Part shown: positions 12,325-22,344 of the stretch, in pieces
Layout: the number at the start of each line of letters is the position of its first letter
Position numbering within the stretch: the stretch's first letter is position 1
Assembly (NCBI RefSeq): GCF_030332225.1
Contig: NZ_JAOWIF010000035.1
Span: forward strand, 186,001 to 250,000
Reading direction: 5' to 3'
Source of the DNA: Citrobacter sp. Cu233
GTDB lineage: Bacteria; Pseudomonadota; Gammaproteobacteria; Enterobacterales; Enterobacteriaceae
DNA length: 64,000 nt
Program-made: the position numbers and the translations under genes
The notes under the pieces: model-generated
The model's database searches: none
What the model saw: only the letters and a program-made list of their open reading frames with translations
Told to the model about the DNA's origin: nothing

Positions 12325-13227
12325 TTACTGCTTCAGTTTGGGATCGAGCGCGTCACGCAGACCGTCACCCATCAGGTTAAATGCCAGCACCGTCAGCAGG
12401 ATCGCCAGACCCGGGAAGGTCACGACCCACCAGGCACTCTGCGCAAACTGCAACACGTCGGAGAGCATGGTTCCCCATTCCGGTGTTGGTGGTTGCGCAC
12501 CCATACCCAGGAAGCCAAGCGCGGCCATATCGAGAATAGCGTTAGAGAAACCGAGCGACGCCTGAACGATCAGCGGCGCAAGACAGTTAGGAAGAATATT
12601 AACGAACATCTGACGCATCGCACCTGCACCCGCTACGCGGGAAGCGGTAACGTAATCACGGTTAACTTCCACCAGGACTGCGGCACGCGTCAGACGGACA
12701 TAGTGCGGCAATGCCACGAACGTCAGCGCCAGCGCGGCGTTACCAATAGAAGGACCAAATACGGCAACCAGCACCAGAGCCAACAACAGGCTCGGCAGCG
12801 CCAGCATAATATCGACCACACGCATGATGACGTTATCGACGATACCGCCAAAGTAACCGGCAACCAGACCGAGCACCACGCCCATCAACAGGGACAGTAC
12901 CACCACCAGGCAACCGACCAGCAGCGATAAACGCGCGCCATACATCAGACGCGACAGCACATCGCGGCCTACATCATCAGTACCGAACAGATGCGCCATT
13001 GTGCCGCCTTCCTGCCACGCAGGTGGGGCCAACAGCGTATCGCGGAACTGATCAGCTGGATTGTACGGTGCGAGAACGTTGGCAAAGACCGCAATCAGGA
13101 TCATCACCACCACATACACCAGCCCGACAACCGCGCCTTTGTTGCGTTTAAAATAGTGCCAGAACTCCTGCAACGGGGTCATCGGCACCGGTGCAGCAAT
13201 AACTTTATTTTCAGTAACCTGTGACAT
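12325..13227 (-). CDS. dppC: dipeptide ABC transporter permease DppC
   Basis: 300-residue inner-membrane permease with about six TM helices, preceded by the N-terminal OppC-type segment (about 1-90). The EAA loop that contacts the ATPases reads [16 protein letters not shown]. Nine bp separate it from dppB. It pairs with DppB as the translocation channel. Confidence 0.97.
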   Translation of the reverse strand: MSQVTENKVIAAPVPMTPLQEFWHYFKRNKGAVVGLVYVVVMILIAVFANVLAPYNPADQFRDTLLAPPAWQEGGTMAHLFGTDDVGRDVLSRLMYGARLSLLVGCLVVVLSLLMGVVLGLVAGYFGGIVDNVIMRVVDIMLALPSLLLALVLVAVFGPSIGNAALALTFVALPHYVRLTRAAVLVEVNRDYVTASRVAGAGAMRQMFVNILPNCLAPLIVQASLGFSNAILDMAALGFLGMGAQPPTPEWGTMLSDVLQFAQSAWWVVTFPGLAILLTVLAFNLMGDGLRDALDPKLKQ

Positions 13228-13236
13228 GATGGCCCC

Positions 13237-14256
13237 TTACTTCTTATGCCGAATACGCGGGTTCACCACGCCGTACAGTAGGTCTACCAGCAGGTTGACG
13301 AGAATAATCATCGTCGCCACCAGTAATACCCCGCCCTGCACTACCGGATAATCACGGCGTTGCAGCGCATCAATCAGCCAGCGCCCCAGACCCGGCCACG
13401 AGAAGATGGTTTCGGTCAGGATCGCCCCCGCCAGCAGCGTACCGACCTGAAGACCAATAACGGTCACAACAGGCAGCATGGCGTTGCGCAGAGCATGAAT
13501 GATGATGACACGCATACGGGTCAACCCTTTGGCGCGCGCGGTACGAATGTAGTCTTCGCCCAGCACTTCCAACATCGATGAACGGGTCATACGCACAATC
13601 ACCGCCAGGGGAATGGTGCCAAGCACCATCGCCGGCAGGATCATATGCACCAGCGCATCAATGAAATTGCCTTCTTCACCCCAGATGGCGGTGTCGATCA
13701 GCATAAATCCGGTCAGTGGATTGGAATCATCAAGGAACACCATGTCGCTCACGCGCCCGGAAACCGGCGTCAGATTCCACTGCACAGAAACCAACATGAT
13801 CAGCATCATGCCCCACCAGAAGATAGGCATTGAGTAACCGGTCAGCGCCAGGCCAACAGCGGTGTGATCAAAAATAGAACCACGCTTAACGGCGGCCAGT
13901 ACACCGACTGGAATACCGACTGCGGTGGCGAAAATCATGGCGCAGACACCGAGTTCCAGCGTCGCTTTAAAGCGAGGCACGAACTCTTCCCACACCGGTA
14001 AGCGGCTTTTCAGCGAGATACCGAGATCACCATGCATAACCCCCCAAATATAATGGAGGTACTGCTGCCACATCGGCTTATCCAGACCAAGTTCAGCCAG
14101 CAATTGAGCGTGACGCTCAGGGGAGATCCCACGTTCACCCGCCATGATCATGACCGGATCGCCGGGGATCATATGGACGAAGGCAAAGGTGAGAAGAGTG
14201 ATACCGATAAACGTGGGGATGACGAGTCCCAAACGTCGGAGAATGAACTGCAACAT
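13237..14256 (-). CDS. dppB: dipeptide ABC transporter permease DppB
   Basis: 339-residue permease with an N-terminal TM (MLQFILRRLGLVIPTFIGI) and a C-terminal six-helix core with the EAA loop ARAKGLTRMRVIIIHALRN. The start is ATG 14256, which gives the same length as E. coli DppB. An ATG at 14352 would add 32 residues that run into the REP-bearing dppA-dppB spacer and are unlikely to be translated. Confidence 0.96.
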   Translation of the reverse strand: MLQFILRRLGLVIPTFIGITLLTFAFVHMIPGDPVMIMAGERGISPERHAQLLAELGLDKPMWQQYLHYIWGVMHGDLGISLKSRLPVWEEFVPRFKATLELGVCAMIFATAVGIPVGVLAAVKRGSIFDHTAVGLALTGYSMPIFWWGMMLIMLVSVQWNLTPVSGRVSDMVFLDDSNPLTGFMLIDTAIWGEEGNFIDALVHMILPAMVLGTIPLAVIVRMTRSSMLEVLGEDYIRTARAKGLTRMRVIIIHALRNAMLPVVTVIGLQVGTLLAGAILTETIFSWPGLGRWLIDALQRRDYPVVQGGVLLVATMIILVNLLVDLLYGVVNPRIRHKK

Positions 14257-14355
14257 AACCCGGATTCTCTCTAATGACGCGCAGCCTGGTGACAGTGCGT
14301 CTGTATTGCTCACAAATCTTATCCCACGCAAACTGCATCGCGGGTAAAGCATTAC

Positions 14356-14385
14356 GCCAGATGGCGCTGCGCTTATCCGGCCTAC
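14356..14385. repeat. REP element between dppA and dppB
   Basis: A single REP-like palindrome (GCCAGATGGCGCTGCGCTTATCCGGC type) lies in the 167-bp spacer. Such elements commonly lower expression of downstream genes, which fits the much higher need for the binding protein DppA than for the membrane subunits. Confidence 0.75.
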
Positions 14386-14423
14386 ACAATACCGGGGCGC
14401 AGCGCTTCCTTAATTGCTTTTAA

Positions 14424-16031
14424 TTATTCGACAGAAACGTTTTCGAAGTGGTGTTTGCCTAATGGATCAACCACATAGCCTTTGACTTCTTTACGCACTG
14501 GCTCGTACACGGTGGAGTGAGCAATGATCAGCGCAGGTGCCTGGTCATGCATCACAACCTGAGCCTGTTTGTAGAGCTCAATACGCTTGTTGTGGTCATC
14601 GGTTGCACGTGCCGGCTGAATCAGATCTTCAAACGGCTTGTAGCACCAGCGGGAGTAGTTAGAGCCATCTTTCGCCGCAGCACAGCTAAACAGCGTGGCG
14701 AAGAAGTTATCCGGATCCCCGTTATCACCGGTCCAGCCCATCATTACAGCCTGATGTTCACCAGACTTGGCACGCTTGAGGTACTCACCCCATTCGTAGG
14801 TAACAATCTTGGCCTGAACACCAATTTTCGCCCAGTCAGCCTGGATCATTTCAGCCATACGGCGCGCGTTCGGGTTATACGGACGCTGTACCGGCATTGC
14901 CCACAGCTCAACGGTAAAGCCTTTATCCTGACCGGCTTCTTTCAGCAGTGCTTTCGCTTTCTCAGGATCGTAGTTGTAATCTTTAACGTCGTCGTTATAG
15001 CCCCACATGGTCGGTGGGATCAGGTTCTTCGCGGCAACCCCAGCTCCCTGATAAACAGCCTTGATGATCGCTTCTTTGTTCACCGCATAGGTCAACGCCT
15101 GACGAACTTTCACGTCATCAAACGGTTTCTTCTCGGTGTTGAAAGAGAGATAGCCGACGTTCAGACCGGCCTGCTCCATCAGATTGATATTTTTGTCCTG
15201 CTTCATGCGCGCGATGTCTGCCGGATTCGGATACGGCATCACCTGGCATTCATTCTTCTGCAACTTGGCATAACGCACGGAAGCGTCAGGCGTAATGGAG
15301 AAGACCAGACGGTCAATCTGCGGCTTGGTGCCCCAGAAGCCGTCGAACGCTTTATACAGAATACGAGAATCTTTCTGGTACTGTTGCAGCTGGAACGGGC
15401 CGGTACCGATTGGGTTCAGGTCAACTTTCTCCGGCGAACCGGCTTTCAGCATGTTGTCCGCATATTCTTTAGAAAGAATAGAGGCGAAGTCCATGGCCAG
15501 GTCAGCCAGGAACGGTGCTTCCGGACGGGTCAGTACGAACTGGACGGTTTTATCGTCCACTTTCTTCACTTCGCTGATCAGGTCTGGCAGACCCATCCCT
15601 TCGAAGTATTCGTAGCTGCCGCCAGAAACTTTATGGTATGGGTTCTGCGCATTTTTCTGACGATCGAAAGAGAACACCACGTCATCAGCGTTGAAATCAC
15701 GCGTCGGCTTGAATTCTTTATTGTCCTGCCACTTCACGCCAGGGCGAAGGTGGAAGGTATAGGTTTTACCGTCTTCGCTGATTTCCCACTTCTCAGCAAG
15801 GCCGGGGATCACTTCGGTTGTACCGGTTTTGAATTCAACCAGCCGGTTATAGATCGGTACGGAGCTGGCATCATAGGTAGTACCAGAGGTGAAAAGCTGT
15901 GGGTTAAAGCCTTCAGGAGATCCTTCTGAACAATAAACCAGAGTTTTAGCCTGTACGCTTGCGGCAACGGTCATAGCCACCAGGCTCAGACCAAGCTTCA
16001 GCATCCCTGACTTCTTCAAGGAAATACTCAT
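14424..16031 (-). CDS. dppA: periplasmic dipeptide-binding protein DppA
   Basis: 535-residue SBP_bac_5 (cluster C) binding protein with a signal peptide cut near residue 28 (SVQAKTLVYC). It delivers dipeptides to DppBCDF, binds heme for uptake and serves peptide chemotaxis through Tap. Length equals the E. coli protein. First gene of the dpp operon, with a separate upstream region bearing a CA-rich GcvB target. Confidence 0.98.
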   Translation of the reverse strand: MSISLKKSGMLKLGLSLVAMTVAASVQAKTLVYCSEGSPEGFNPQLFTSGTTYDASSVPIYNRLVEFKTGTTEVIPGLAEKWEISEDGKTYTFHLRPGVKWQDNKEFKPTRDFNADDVVFSFDRQKNAQNPYHKVSGGSYEYFEGMGLPDLISEVKKVDDKTVQFVLTRPEAPFLADLAMDFASILSKEYADNMLKAGSPEKVDLNPIGTGPFQLQQYQKDSRILYKAFDGFWGTKPQIDRLVFSITPDASVRYAKLQKNECQVMPYPNPADIARMKQDKNINLMEQAGLNVGYLSFNTEKKPFDDVKVRQALTYAVNKEAIIKAVYQGAGVAAKNLIPPTMWGYNDDVKDYNYDPEKAKALLKEAGQDKGFTVELWAMPVQRPYNPNARRMAEMIQADWAKIGVQAKIVTYEWGEYLKRAKSGEHQAVMMGWTGDNGDPDNFFATLFSCAAAKDGSNYSRWCYKPFEDLIQPARATDDHNKRIELYKQAQVVMHDQAPALIIAHSTVYEPVRKEVKGYVVDPLGKHHFENVSVE

Positions 16032-16045
16032 TCTTCTGCTCCAAA

Positions 16046-16063
16046 TGTGATGTTTGTTGTTTT
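16046..16063 (-). promoter_or_regulatory. CA-rich GcvB target in the dppA leader
   Basis: The dppA mRNA reads AAAACAACAAACATCACA just upstream of the GGAGCAG ribosome site. This CA-rich stretch matches what the GU-rich R1 region of the sRNA GcvB pairs with in dppA and oppA mRNAs. Its presence suggests GcvB repression in rich medium. The match is by eye. Confidence 0.7.
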
Positions 16064-16624
16064 ACCCTTTGCAGTGGGTTTACACCGCCTGGCCTTTTTT
16101 GTTTTTTACCCGGCCGGGTCGGCGTTAAGAGGATGGGGATTCCGTTCACATAAGCGACTGAGTTGCAGTGCGGATTCTCCATGAAATGCCCCTCATGCCC
16201 TACAATCTGTCAACAGAATGTGAAAACGTCAATACAGGTAACCATGATTTACACCAACGGTGAGAATTGGCAAACAAAGATTAAAAAAAGTGCAGGCGGG
16301 TATTTTCAGCAGGGAAATTTGTGCTACGCGCACTATGCCAGAATAAATATCTTCATATTCAGAAACATTTGGTGATTAACATTTATGCAAATTATGAAAA
16401 TTTTCTCAACACATGCTGCATATCTGAGCGATTAATACCATGAACGTTAAAACGCACAGCGGAAAATGCTGGGTTCAGCCATAAGTAACGCAAAAAAAGA
16501 TTCAAGCAAATATAAAAAAAGGCAATGGAATATGTCACAGAATCGTTAACAGTCAGTGGGAAGTGATGCACAATTTTTGCAGATAAAATGAAGGTCAAAC
16601 GTGGGGTCGGAAAAACACAAAAAG
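16064..16624. other. dppA upstream region, no gene seen
   Basis: About 560 bp holding the dppA promoter region and leader. It is AT-rich from about 16250 to 16560. I see no coding frame with a ribosome site and no clear small-RNA gene. The length is similar to the dppA-proK gap of E. coli. Confidence 0.5.
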
Positions 16625-16629
16625 CATCC

Positions 16630-16738
16630 TGCCAGCGCTTCGCCTGTAGGCCGGATAAGGCGCTTGTGCCGCCCTCCGGCGATGCCGACACCCACGCGCT
16701 TTAATTGCCTGATGGCGCTGCGCTTATCAGCGCCTACA
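16630..16738. repeat. REP cluster (BIME) downstream of proK
   Basis: Two or three REP-type palindromes: GCGCTTCGCCTGTAGGCCGGATAAGGCGC, the facing CCGCCCTCCGGCGATGCCG, and CTGATGGCGCTGCGCTTATCAGCGCCTAC. They form a mosaic between the proK tail duplication and the dppA upstream region. Confidence 0.7.
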
Positions 16739-16755
16739 AATCTTCGTCGACTATA

Positions 16756-16812
16756 AAGCAAAAAACCCGCTCAAAGAGCGGGCTTTTCTAATTTGGTCGG
16801 TGATAGAGGATT
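16756..16812 (-). repeat. duplicate of the proK terminator plus tRNA 3' end
   Basis: A 57-bp direct copy (one mismatch) of 16923-16979. It contains the terminator hairpin CCCGCTC/GAGCGGG and the last 19 bases of tRNA-Pro(CGG), CCA end included. It is followed at 16813-16878 by a 66-bp hairpin-rich insert, then tRNA T-arm bases CGAACCTC (16879-16886). The copy is thus a tRNA tail interrupted in its T-loop. Confidence 0.85.
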
Positions 16813-16878
16813 ACTCGCCACTTCGTGGCTCGCCCTGCGGGCCGTTGCTGACGCAACGTTCTCTCGCTCCGCTCGAGT
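16813..16878. repeat. nested hairpins inserted in the tRNA-tail T-loop
   Basis: Three compact hairpins in a row: GCCAC-TTC-GTGGC, GCCC-TGC-GGGC and CGTTGC-TGAC-GCAACG. They lie between the tRNA bases GGATT and CGAACCTC. Origin unknown; the layout suggests a palindromic repeat that targets tRNA T-arms. Confidence 0.7.
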
Positions 16879-16929
16879 CGAACCTCTTGCCCCCGGAGGT
16901 TCTCATCCTTGTGGATTCCGGAAAGCAAA

Positions 16930-16951
16930 AAGCCCGCTCAAAGAGCGGGCT
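16930..16951 (-). terminator. proK terminator
   Basis: Hairpin AGCCCGCTC-AAA-GAGCGGGCT followed on the minus strand by five T, 10 bases after the tRNA CCA end. Confidence 0.9.
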
Positions 16952-16960
16952 TTTCTAATT

Positions 16961-17037
<77 letters not shown>

Positions 17038-17049
17038 AATGCGGGGCGC

Positions 17050-17078
17050 ATCTTACTGCTCAGGTGCGCGCCCGTCAA
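17050..17078 (-). promoter_or_regulatory. proK promoter
   Basis: On the minus strand: -35 TTGACG, a 17-bp spacer, -10 TAAGAT, then a GC-rich discriminator (GCGCCCCGC) typical of stringently controlled stable-RNA promoters. The -10 ends 12 bp before the mature 5' end. Confidence 0.8.
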
Positions 17079-17127
17079 TCCCTTAGTATCAAAATGCCAT
17101 TCGATCGGCGAGAAAGTCAGCAGCCCA

Positions 17128-18819
17128 TTACCGGGCTACAACCTTCTTGTCGTCCGGGACATGACACCAGTTGTTATTCTCATTTATACCGCCGTTTGGC
17201 GAGGTATATCCAAGGCAACCGAGAATGGTGTCGTACAGTTCAACATGGCGACGCGGAACCTTCATATCAGCCTCCTGCTTAAGGTGGGCGAAGGCTTTTG
17301 CATGATCGGGATCTTCCAGATACTTATCAGACATCCACACCAACATTGGAACGCGGAACTGCTCTGGCGGTGCCATTTTACGTGGCGTACCGTGCAGGTG
17401 TTCACGCTCGTTGATCGACTCACCGTGATCGGCAGCGTAGAACACGATCGCTTTCTTATCGCGCAGTTGGTCAAACACTTTGGTGATAAAGTGGTCAACA
17501 TAGGTCACCGAGTTATCAAATGAGTTAATCATCTGCGCTTTCGAACAACCGCTATCAACATTGACACACTCCGGCTTCCACTGGGCATACTCACGGGTAT
17601 AGCGCTGCGTGTAGTTAAAGTGCGAACCTTTGGTATGCAGGATAATCAGGTGCTTACCAGCATCGTCCGGTTTGATTGATTGCTGCATCTCAGAAATCAG
17701 CAGCATATCGTCAACCGTTTTGCCACGGTTACGCTGCTCAGCGCCAATCTGCTCACGATATGCAATGTTCTCCGCCATCGTGTTGCTGTAGAACCACATC
17801 TCACTTTGCATCGCGTAGAGATCGGCATTAAAACCTAGCTGGCTGAGTACGGAAAAGACATTTTGTTCTTTCAGTGTACGCTGCGGGTTTTCCTCTGCTC
17901 CGCCTTCACGAACAAACATACAGCGTAGCGAAAGTTTGGTTGCCGTATCACACGAATATCCGCGGAAAGCGGCCAGGTTTTTTTCCTGAGCCAGCCTTGG
18001 CGTGGTATTTCTCTCGTAGCCAAAAATACCCATATGATCCCAACGGGTCGTTTCACCGATAATAAACACGACGTAGGTATCATCAATATTTCTGGGGGCG
18101 ACGTAGGTAAATTTCTTCGCCGGATTCATCAGCGACTTGTTATCTGAAGACTCATCAACCTGCGCCCAGGCATACAGACCCAGCGCGGACAGCCAGTTTG
18201 AAGGCAAATATGAATTTGCCACTACGCCACCGTAGCTGGGCAAATCAATACCCGTTTCCCGTTCAACCGATTTCTGCTGTATTCCAAGTAACCGAATCGG
18301 CGCCCACACCATCAAGCCAGCCAACAGAACAACAGCCACGCTACGCCATCTCACACCTGGCGTACGTATTTGTTTTAACAGAGTATAGCGGCAGCGGTTA
18401 CTCCAGATAAGCAGCAGTGGCAAGATGCTGACCGAGACCAGCCACACAATAAAATGCCAGCCCACAACTTCCTTTGATAAATCAATATCGGTTGTCATGA
18501 CCGAGGCAATAATGCCGTAGCCAATGACCACATTCAGGAAGGTCATGTAATAGCTGGCACCAGCGGAACACAGCACCACAAAGGTAGCCAGTACACGCCA
18601 GGCCCGCCGACCAAACAGAGACAGAAGACGAAGTAAAAAGAAGGTCACCAGCACGGTGCCGGCTAATTCAACAACCGCAGAGATTCCTTTCAGCGCGGTA
18701 AATTCCTGCACATAGCTGCCGAAGCGGCGATAAAAAACTGCGCAGTTCATAAACAGACCGATATAGAGCGCAAGCAAGAAGCTAATCTTTTGCTGCGTCA
18801 TCGATTTAATGTATCTCAT
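17128..18819 (-). CDS. eptB: Kdo2-lipid A phosphoethanolamine 7''-transferase EptB
   Basis: 563-residue inner-membrane enzyme that adds phosphoethanolamine to the outer Kdo of LPS. It has five N-terminal TM helices (to about residue 185), then a periplasmic alkaline-phosphatase-like sulfatase domain. The nucleophile Thr is in [11 protein letters not shown], and metal/substrate residues are in HTKGSHFNY and [19 protein letters not shown]. The start is MRYIKSM at 18819, equal to the E. coli length; an in-frame ATG at 18852 would add 11 residues. In E. coli the sRNA MgrR represses eptB. Confidence 0.95.
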   Translation of the reverse strand: MRYIKSMTQQKISFLLALYIGLFMNCAVFYRRFGSYVQEFTALKGISAVVELAGTVLVTFFLLRLLSLFGRRAWRVLATFVVLCSAGASYYMTFLNVVIGYGIIASVMTTDIDLSKEVVGWHFIVWLVSVSILPLLLIWSNRCRYTLLKQIRTPGVRWRSVAVVLLAGLMVWAPIRLLGIQQKSVERETGIDLPSYGGVVANSYLPSNWLSALGLYAWAQVDESSDNKSLMNPAKKFTYVAPRNIDDTYVVFIIGETTRWDHMGIFGYERNTTPRLAQEKNLAAFRGYSCDTATKLSLRCMFVREGGAEENPQRTLKEQNVFSVLSQLGFNADLYAMQSEMWFYSNTMAENIAYREQIGAEQRNRGKTVDDMLLISEMQQSIKPDDAGKHLIILHTKGSHFNYTQRYTREYAQWKPECVNVDSGCSKAQMINSFDNSVTYVDHFITKVFDQLRDKKAIVFYAADHGESINEREHLHGTPRKMAPPEQFRVPMLVWMSDKYLEDPDHAKAFAHLKQEADMKVPRRHVELYDTILGCLGYTSPNGGINENNNWCHVPDDKKVVAR

Positions 18820-18972
18820 GCAAAAAAACCCTGGGGATCGGGATAAAAACACCCTGTGAAGTGGTCAATCGAACCAAACAGGGAAAAATGCGACAACAGC
18901 AGAGATGAAATGTCTACGGGCGCGGCTAAGTAGACCACAGGAGGGGAGAAAAGTGCTTATGGAGAATGCAAA

Positions 18973-19004
18973 CGGCGCATATATTTTTGTAAATATATGC
19001 GCCG
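18973..19004. other. perfect 14-bp stem hairpin between yhjX and eptB
   Basis: CGGCGCATATATTT / AAATATATGCGCCG around a TTGT tetraloop, 25 bp past the yhjX stop. No strong T-run follows on the minus strand, so it may be a stability element, a partial terminator, or part of eptB control. Confidence 0.65.
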
Positions 19005-19029
19005 TGTATAAATCAGACAAAGAGTAAAA

Positions 19030-20232
19030 TCAGGCGTGTGCCTCAGTAAATACACTACGCTGCGGCTGGCGAATGGTCGTGGACAGCGCCAGCGAGATGA
19101 TTAACAGCGCAAAGATAACGCAGAAGGTCACATAGAAACCGCCGAACAGCGAGGCGATAATTGACCCGCAGATGCTGCCAATCCCGAAGCCCAGGTAGAT
19201 AACCCCATAGTTTTTCGCCAGGTTATTCAGGCCGAAGAACTCACTCACCAGTGACGGGAAGACCGTAATGGTGCCACCGAAGTTGAAGGCGACACAGGCA
19301 ATGGCTGCGAAGAATGTCACTTCATTCAGCGGAGCAAAAAGCAGCGCCGCCATACCCACCAGCGAAACAACCTGACCAATGGTGATAACGCGAATACGGG
19401 ACATTTTGTCGGACAGAATACCCAGAACCAGACGACCTGACAGGTTCGCGATAGAAATAACGGTTACCGCATTCGCCGCTGTCGCCACATCCATTTTTGC
19501 CAGGCTTTGGGCGATATCTTTCGCTACACCAATCACGTAAAGCCCGCTCATACACGCTGTCAGGAACATCACTGCCAGCATCCAGTACTGTGGTTTACGC
19601 ATGGATTGTGCCAGCGTGTAGTCGTTCTCTACCACGCCATTTACGGCTTTAACTTCCTGGTTTGGCGCATCTTTCATCAGCGTGGAGCCAAAGACAATCA
19701 TCACCAGTACAATCGCGCCCCAAATCATAAAGGTCTTTTCCAGACCCACAGTGCTCAGCAGTTGGCTGTCGATAAATTTAAAACCGAGGCTACCCAGGCC
19801 GTAAGAACCGATCGCAAAGGCGGAAATCAGCCCTTTACGCTCAGGGAACCATTTCACGCAGTTGGACAGGGTTAACAGGTATCCAGCACCGTCAGCCAGG
19901 CCAACCAGTACACCGGCACTTAGCCACAGCATAATCAGGCTGTCAGAATGCGCGGTTAAGAAGAAGCCCACACCCAATAAGATACCGGATGCCATGGTGA
20001 CACGTTTCACGCCGAAACGTTCCTGAAGCTTCCCGGCGATGGAAGAAGAGATCGCCAGACCCAGACTCAGCAAACCAAAGGAAAATGCAACCTGACTAAC
20101 CGGTGCATCGAGTTTTGAAGAGAGTGCGCCATTGAACAGGCTCCAGGTATAAACAGAACCTAATGCAAATTGGGTAATGATGGTGCCGATCAGTGTCAGC
20201 CACCGGGTACGCTGATAATCAGAAGTTTTCAT
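19030..20232 (-). CDS. yhjX: MFS transporter YhjX (pyruvate-inducible)
   Basis: 400-residue, 12-TM major facilitator of the oxalate/formate antiporter-like group, in the inner membrane. Its E. coli orthologue is switched on by external pyruvate through the YpdA/YpdB two-component system. The start is ATG 20232 (MKTSDYQRTRW), fitting the E. coli N-terminus; the open frame to 20316 runs into the YpdB box. The exact box upstream supports the same control here. Confidence 0.94.
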   Translation of the reverse strand: MKTSDYQRTRWLTLIGTIITQFALGSVYTWSLFNGALSSKLDAPVSQVAFSFGLLSLGLAISSSIAGKLQERFGVKRVTMASGILLGVGFFLTAHSDSLIMLWLSAGVLVGLADGAGYLLTLSNCVKWFPERKGLISAFAIGSYGLGSLGFKFIDSQLLSTVGLEKTFMIWGAIVLVMIVFGSTLMKDAPNQEVKAVNGVVENDYTLAQSMRKPQYWMLAVMFLTACMSGLYVIGVAKDIAQSLAKMDVATAANAVTVISIANLSGRLVLGILSDKMSRIRVITIGQVVSLVGMAALLFAPLNEVTFFAAIACVAFNFGGTITVFPSLVSEFFGLNNLAKNYGVIYLGFGIGSICGSIIASLFGGFYVTFCVIFALLIISLALSTTIRQPQRSVFTEAHA

Positions 20233-20314
20233 GGCAGTCTTCCTGCATAAACAAAATGGGAAATTCTCTGCCAACAACCATACCGAAACGCTTTTATGAC
20301 CTGGGGAAAACGGC

Positions 20315-20345
20315 ATGAAATGCCATCAGGACGGAATGAAATGCC
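20315..20345 (-). promoter_or_regulatory. YpdB direct-repeat binding site upstream of yhjX
   Basis: On the minus strand, two exact GGCATTTCAT decamers (20336-20345 and 20315-20324) are separated by 11 bases. This is the motif described for YpdB at the E. coli yhjX promoter, here without a mismatch. Confidence 0.92.
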
Positions 20346-20483
20346 TGGATTGCGGAATGAATGACGAGACAAAAAGTCGGGTTACTGAATTTTATTGCAG
20401 GAGTTAGTGCACGCTATCGCTGGAATGCGTGTGATTATTGAGCCCAATATGTAACACAGATGTTTTAGCCAGGCTTTTTTTCG

Positions 20484-21191
20484 TTAAAATTTGGCACTCA
20501 CTCCCATGGTGTACAGATAATCGCTGTTATTCGTACTGTTTTCTGCCTGAGAAAGTGCCGCATAGGCCGCCATATGCTGATTCAGCAGCATATCTGCACC
20601 AACTGTGACATCGACCCAGTTACCATCCTGACTCGCCGCCGCCATACGATTGAGACCCGATTGCGCCTTCCAGATATTCTCGCCAAATTGCTGGTTATAA
20701 CTGATTTGCGCCCATGGCCGCACATCACCAAACTGCGAGTCGACCCGCCAGCCCAGGGTACTGACGCTGGCATGCCACATCGGATCGGTCAGCGTTAGCG
20801 AAGTCACAGTGTCGCCAAATTCGTTGTAGGTAGATGTCGTTGAACCATCATAATGCAGGGCTGCGACGGGCCCCGTCGTCACCTTACGGGAAAGGGGGAA
20901 ATTCCAGCCCACACTCATACCGCTGGTCACATCCAGAGCCGTTTGGTCCGCAAGATTCACCACCGGCCCCGCCACGTTCTGGGTGGAGCGAATGCGCTCT
21001 TCCAGGATGTCGTTATAACGTGGTTGGTGATCGCTGTCCCATGTATAACGTTCCGACGTATGACCGGACAGCGCATCAACGATATATTCTTGTTGCCAGC
21101 CATATGCCGTATTGGCAAACAGCGCACAGACGATGACGTTCGCCAGGATTAACCTCTGACGACCACTACTGTTTCTTATAATCATCAACAC
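20484..21191 (-). CDS. yhjY: outer-membrane beta-barrel-like protein YhjY
   Basis: 235 residues with an N-terminal signal (cut near NTAYGWQQ). It has alternating beta strands and a C-terminal aromatic end (YTMGVSAKF), typical of an autotransporter-type or small outer-membrane barrel. Family: autotransporter beta-domain, lipase-like. No catalytic triad is visible. Its frame starts MLMIIRNSSGRQ as in E. coli. Function unknown. Confidence 0.85.
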   Translation of the reverse strand: MLMIIRNSSGRQRLILANVIVCALFANTAYGWQQEYIVDALSGHTSERYTWDSDHQPRYNDILEERIRSTQNVAGPVVNLADQTALDVTSGMSVGWNFPLSRKVTTGPVAALHYDGSTTSTYNEFGDTVTSLTLTDPMWHASVSTLGWRVDSQFGDVRPWAQISYNQQFGENIWKAQSGLNRMAAASQDGNWVDVTVGADMLLNQHMAAYAALSQAENSTNNSDYLYTMGVSAKF

Positions 21192-21344
21192 GACTCCAGA
21201 AAAGAGCCGAATTCGGCGATATTATTGTCATTGTTTAAAGGATATCGGGCACATGAGACCCTGTATTAAATATTGTCTTTTTAGCGGGCGCGTCAAGGCG
21301 GGCCGAATGAAATTTTTACGCCAGTAAAAACAGCGAGGAAGAGT

Positions 21345-21914
21345 ATGCAGCGTTGCGGCTGGGTCAGTCAGGATCCACTATACATTGCCTATCATGACAA
21401 GGAATGGGGCGTCCCGGAAACCGATGGTAAAAAGCTGTTCGAAATGATCTGCCTTGAAGGCCAGCAGGCTGGGCTGTCGTGGATAACGGTGCTGAAGAAA
21501 CGGGAAAACTATCGCCAGGCATTCCACCACTTCGATCCTGCAACCGTTGCGGCGATGACCGAAGAGGATGTAGAAAGGCTGGTACTGGATGCCGGTATTA
21601 TTCGCCATCGAGGAAAGATCCAGGCCATTATCGGCAACGCCCGTGCCTGGCTGGCAATGGAGCAAAACGGCGAGCCGTTTAGCGAGTTCGTCTGGTCATT
21701 CGTCGATAACCAACCACAGTTAACCCGTGCCGCCAGTCTGAGCGATATCCCGACTTCAACACCCGCTTCTGACGCACTTTCTAAAGCGTTAAAAAAACGT
21801 GGATTTAAGTTTGTTGGCACCACCATCTGTTACTCCTTTATGCAGGCGTGCGGCCTGGTCAACGACCATGTCATCGGCTGCATGTGCTACCCGGGAGAAC
21901 AACATGATTCGTGA
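21345..21914 (+). CDS. tag: 3-methyladenine-DNA glycosylase I
   Basis: 189-residue base-excision repair enzyme specific for 3-methyladenine. It has a helix-hairpin-helix fold with a zinc site from Cys4, His17, His175 and Cys179, all present (MQRCGW, AYHDKEW, NDHVIGC). The 3-methyladenine-binding Glu region KLFEMICLEGQQAGLSW is intact. Its stop overlaps the yiaC start by 11 bp, so the two are co-translated. Confidence 0.97.
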   Translation: MQRCGWVSQDPLYIAYHDKEWGVPETDGKKLFEMICLEGQQAGLSWITVLKKRENYRQAFHHFDPATVAAMTEEDVERLVLDAGIIRHRGKIQAIIGNARAWLAMEQNGEPFSEFVWSFVDNQPQLTRAASLSDIPTSTPASDALSKALKKRGFKFVGTTICYSFMQACGLVNDHVIGCMCYPGEQHDS

Positions 21915-22344
21915 ATCCAACGCTGACGATCTGGCACCCATTCTGGCACTGTGGATGGAAAGCACCATTTTTGCCCATCCTTTTATCGAAGAACGCTACT
22001 GGCGCGAGAGTGAGCCTATCGTACGTGATGTCTACCTGCCCGCTGCGCAAACCTGGGTGTGGGAAGAAAACGGTGCGCTCAAAGGTTTTGCCAGCGTGAT
22101 GGAAGAGCGCTTTTTAGGCGCGCTGTTTGTAGAGCCTGCCGCCATCAGAAGCGGCATCGGCAAAGCGCTGGTGCAACATGTGCAGCAGCGCTTTTCGTGG
22201 CTCAGCCTGGAGGTCTACCAGAAGAATCAATCAGCGGTAAACTTCTACCACGCAATGGGCTTTCGCATTGAAGACAGCGCATGGCAGGAAGAGACTCACC
22301 ATCCAACCTGGATTATGGGCTGGCAGGTGGATCAAACGCGGTAA
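21904..22344 (+). CDS. yiaC: GNAT N-epsilon-lysine acetyltransferase YiaC
   Basis: 146-residue single-domain GNAT. The acetyl-CoA loop is IRSGIGKAL (consensus Q/RxxGxG/A), followed by [22 protein letters not shown]. coli YiaC is reported to acetylate protein lysines and to reduce motility when overexpressed. The start is ATG 21904 inside the end of tag, with a GGGAGAA ribosome site. Its 3' end overlaps the convergent bisC by 32 bp. Confidence 0.93.
   Translation: MIRESNADDLAPILALWMESTIFAHPFIEERYWRESEPIVRDVYLPAAQTWVWEENGALKGFASVMEERFLGALFVEPAAIRSGIGKALVQHVQQRFSWLSLEVYQKNQSAVNFYHAMGFRIEDSAWQEETHHPTWIMGWQVDQTR

Noticed and set aside
14517-15929. Long open frame of 470 codons on the + strand opposite dppA.
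   Set aside because: It is the mirror of the strongly biased codons of dppA. Its sequence shows no known motifs and no ribosome site, and dppA is certain.
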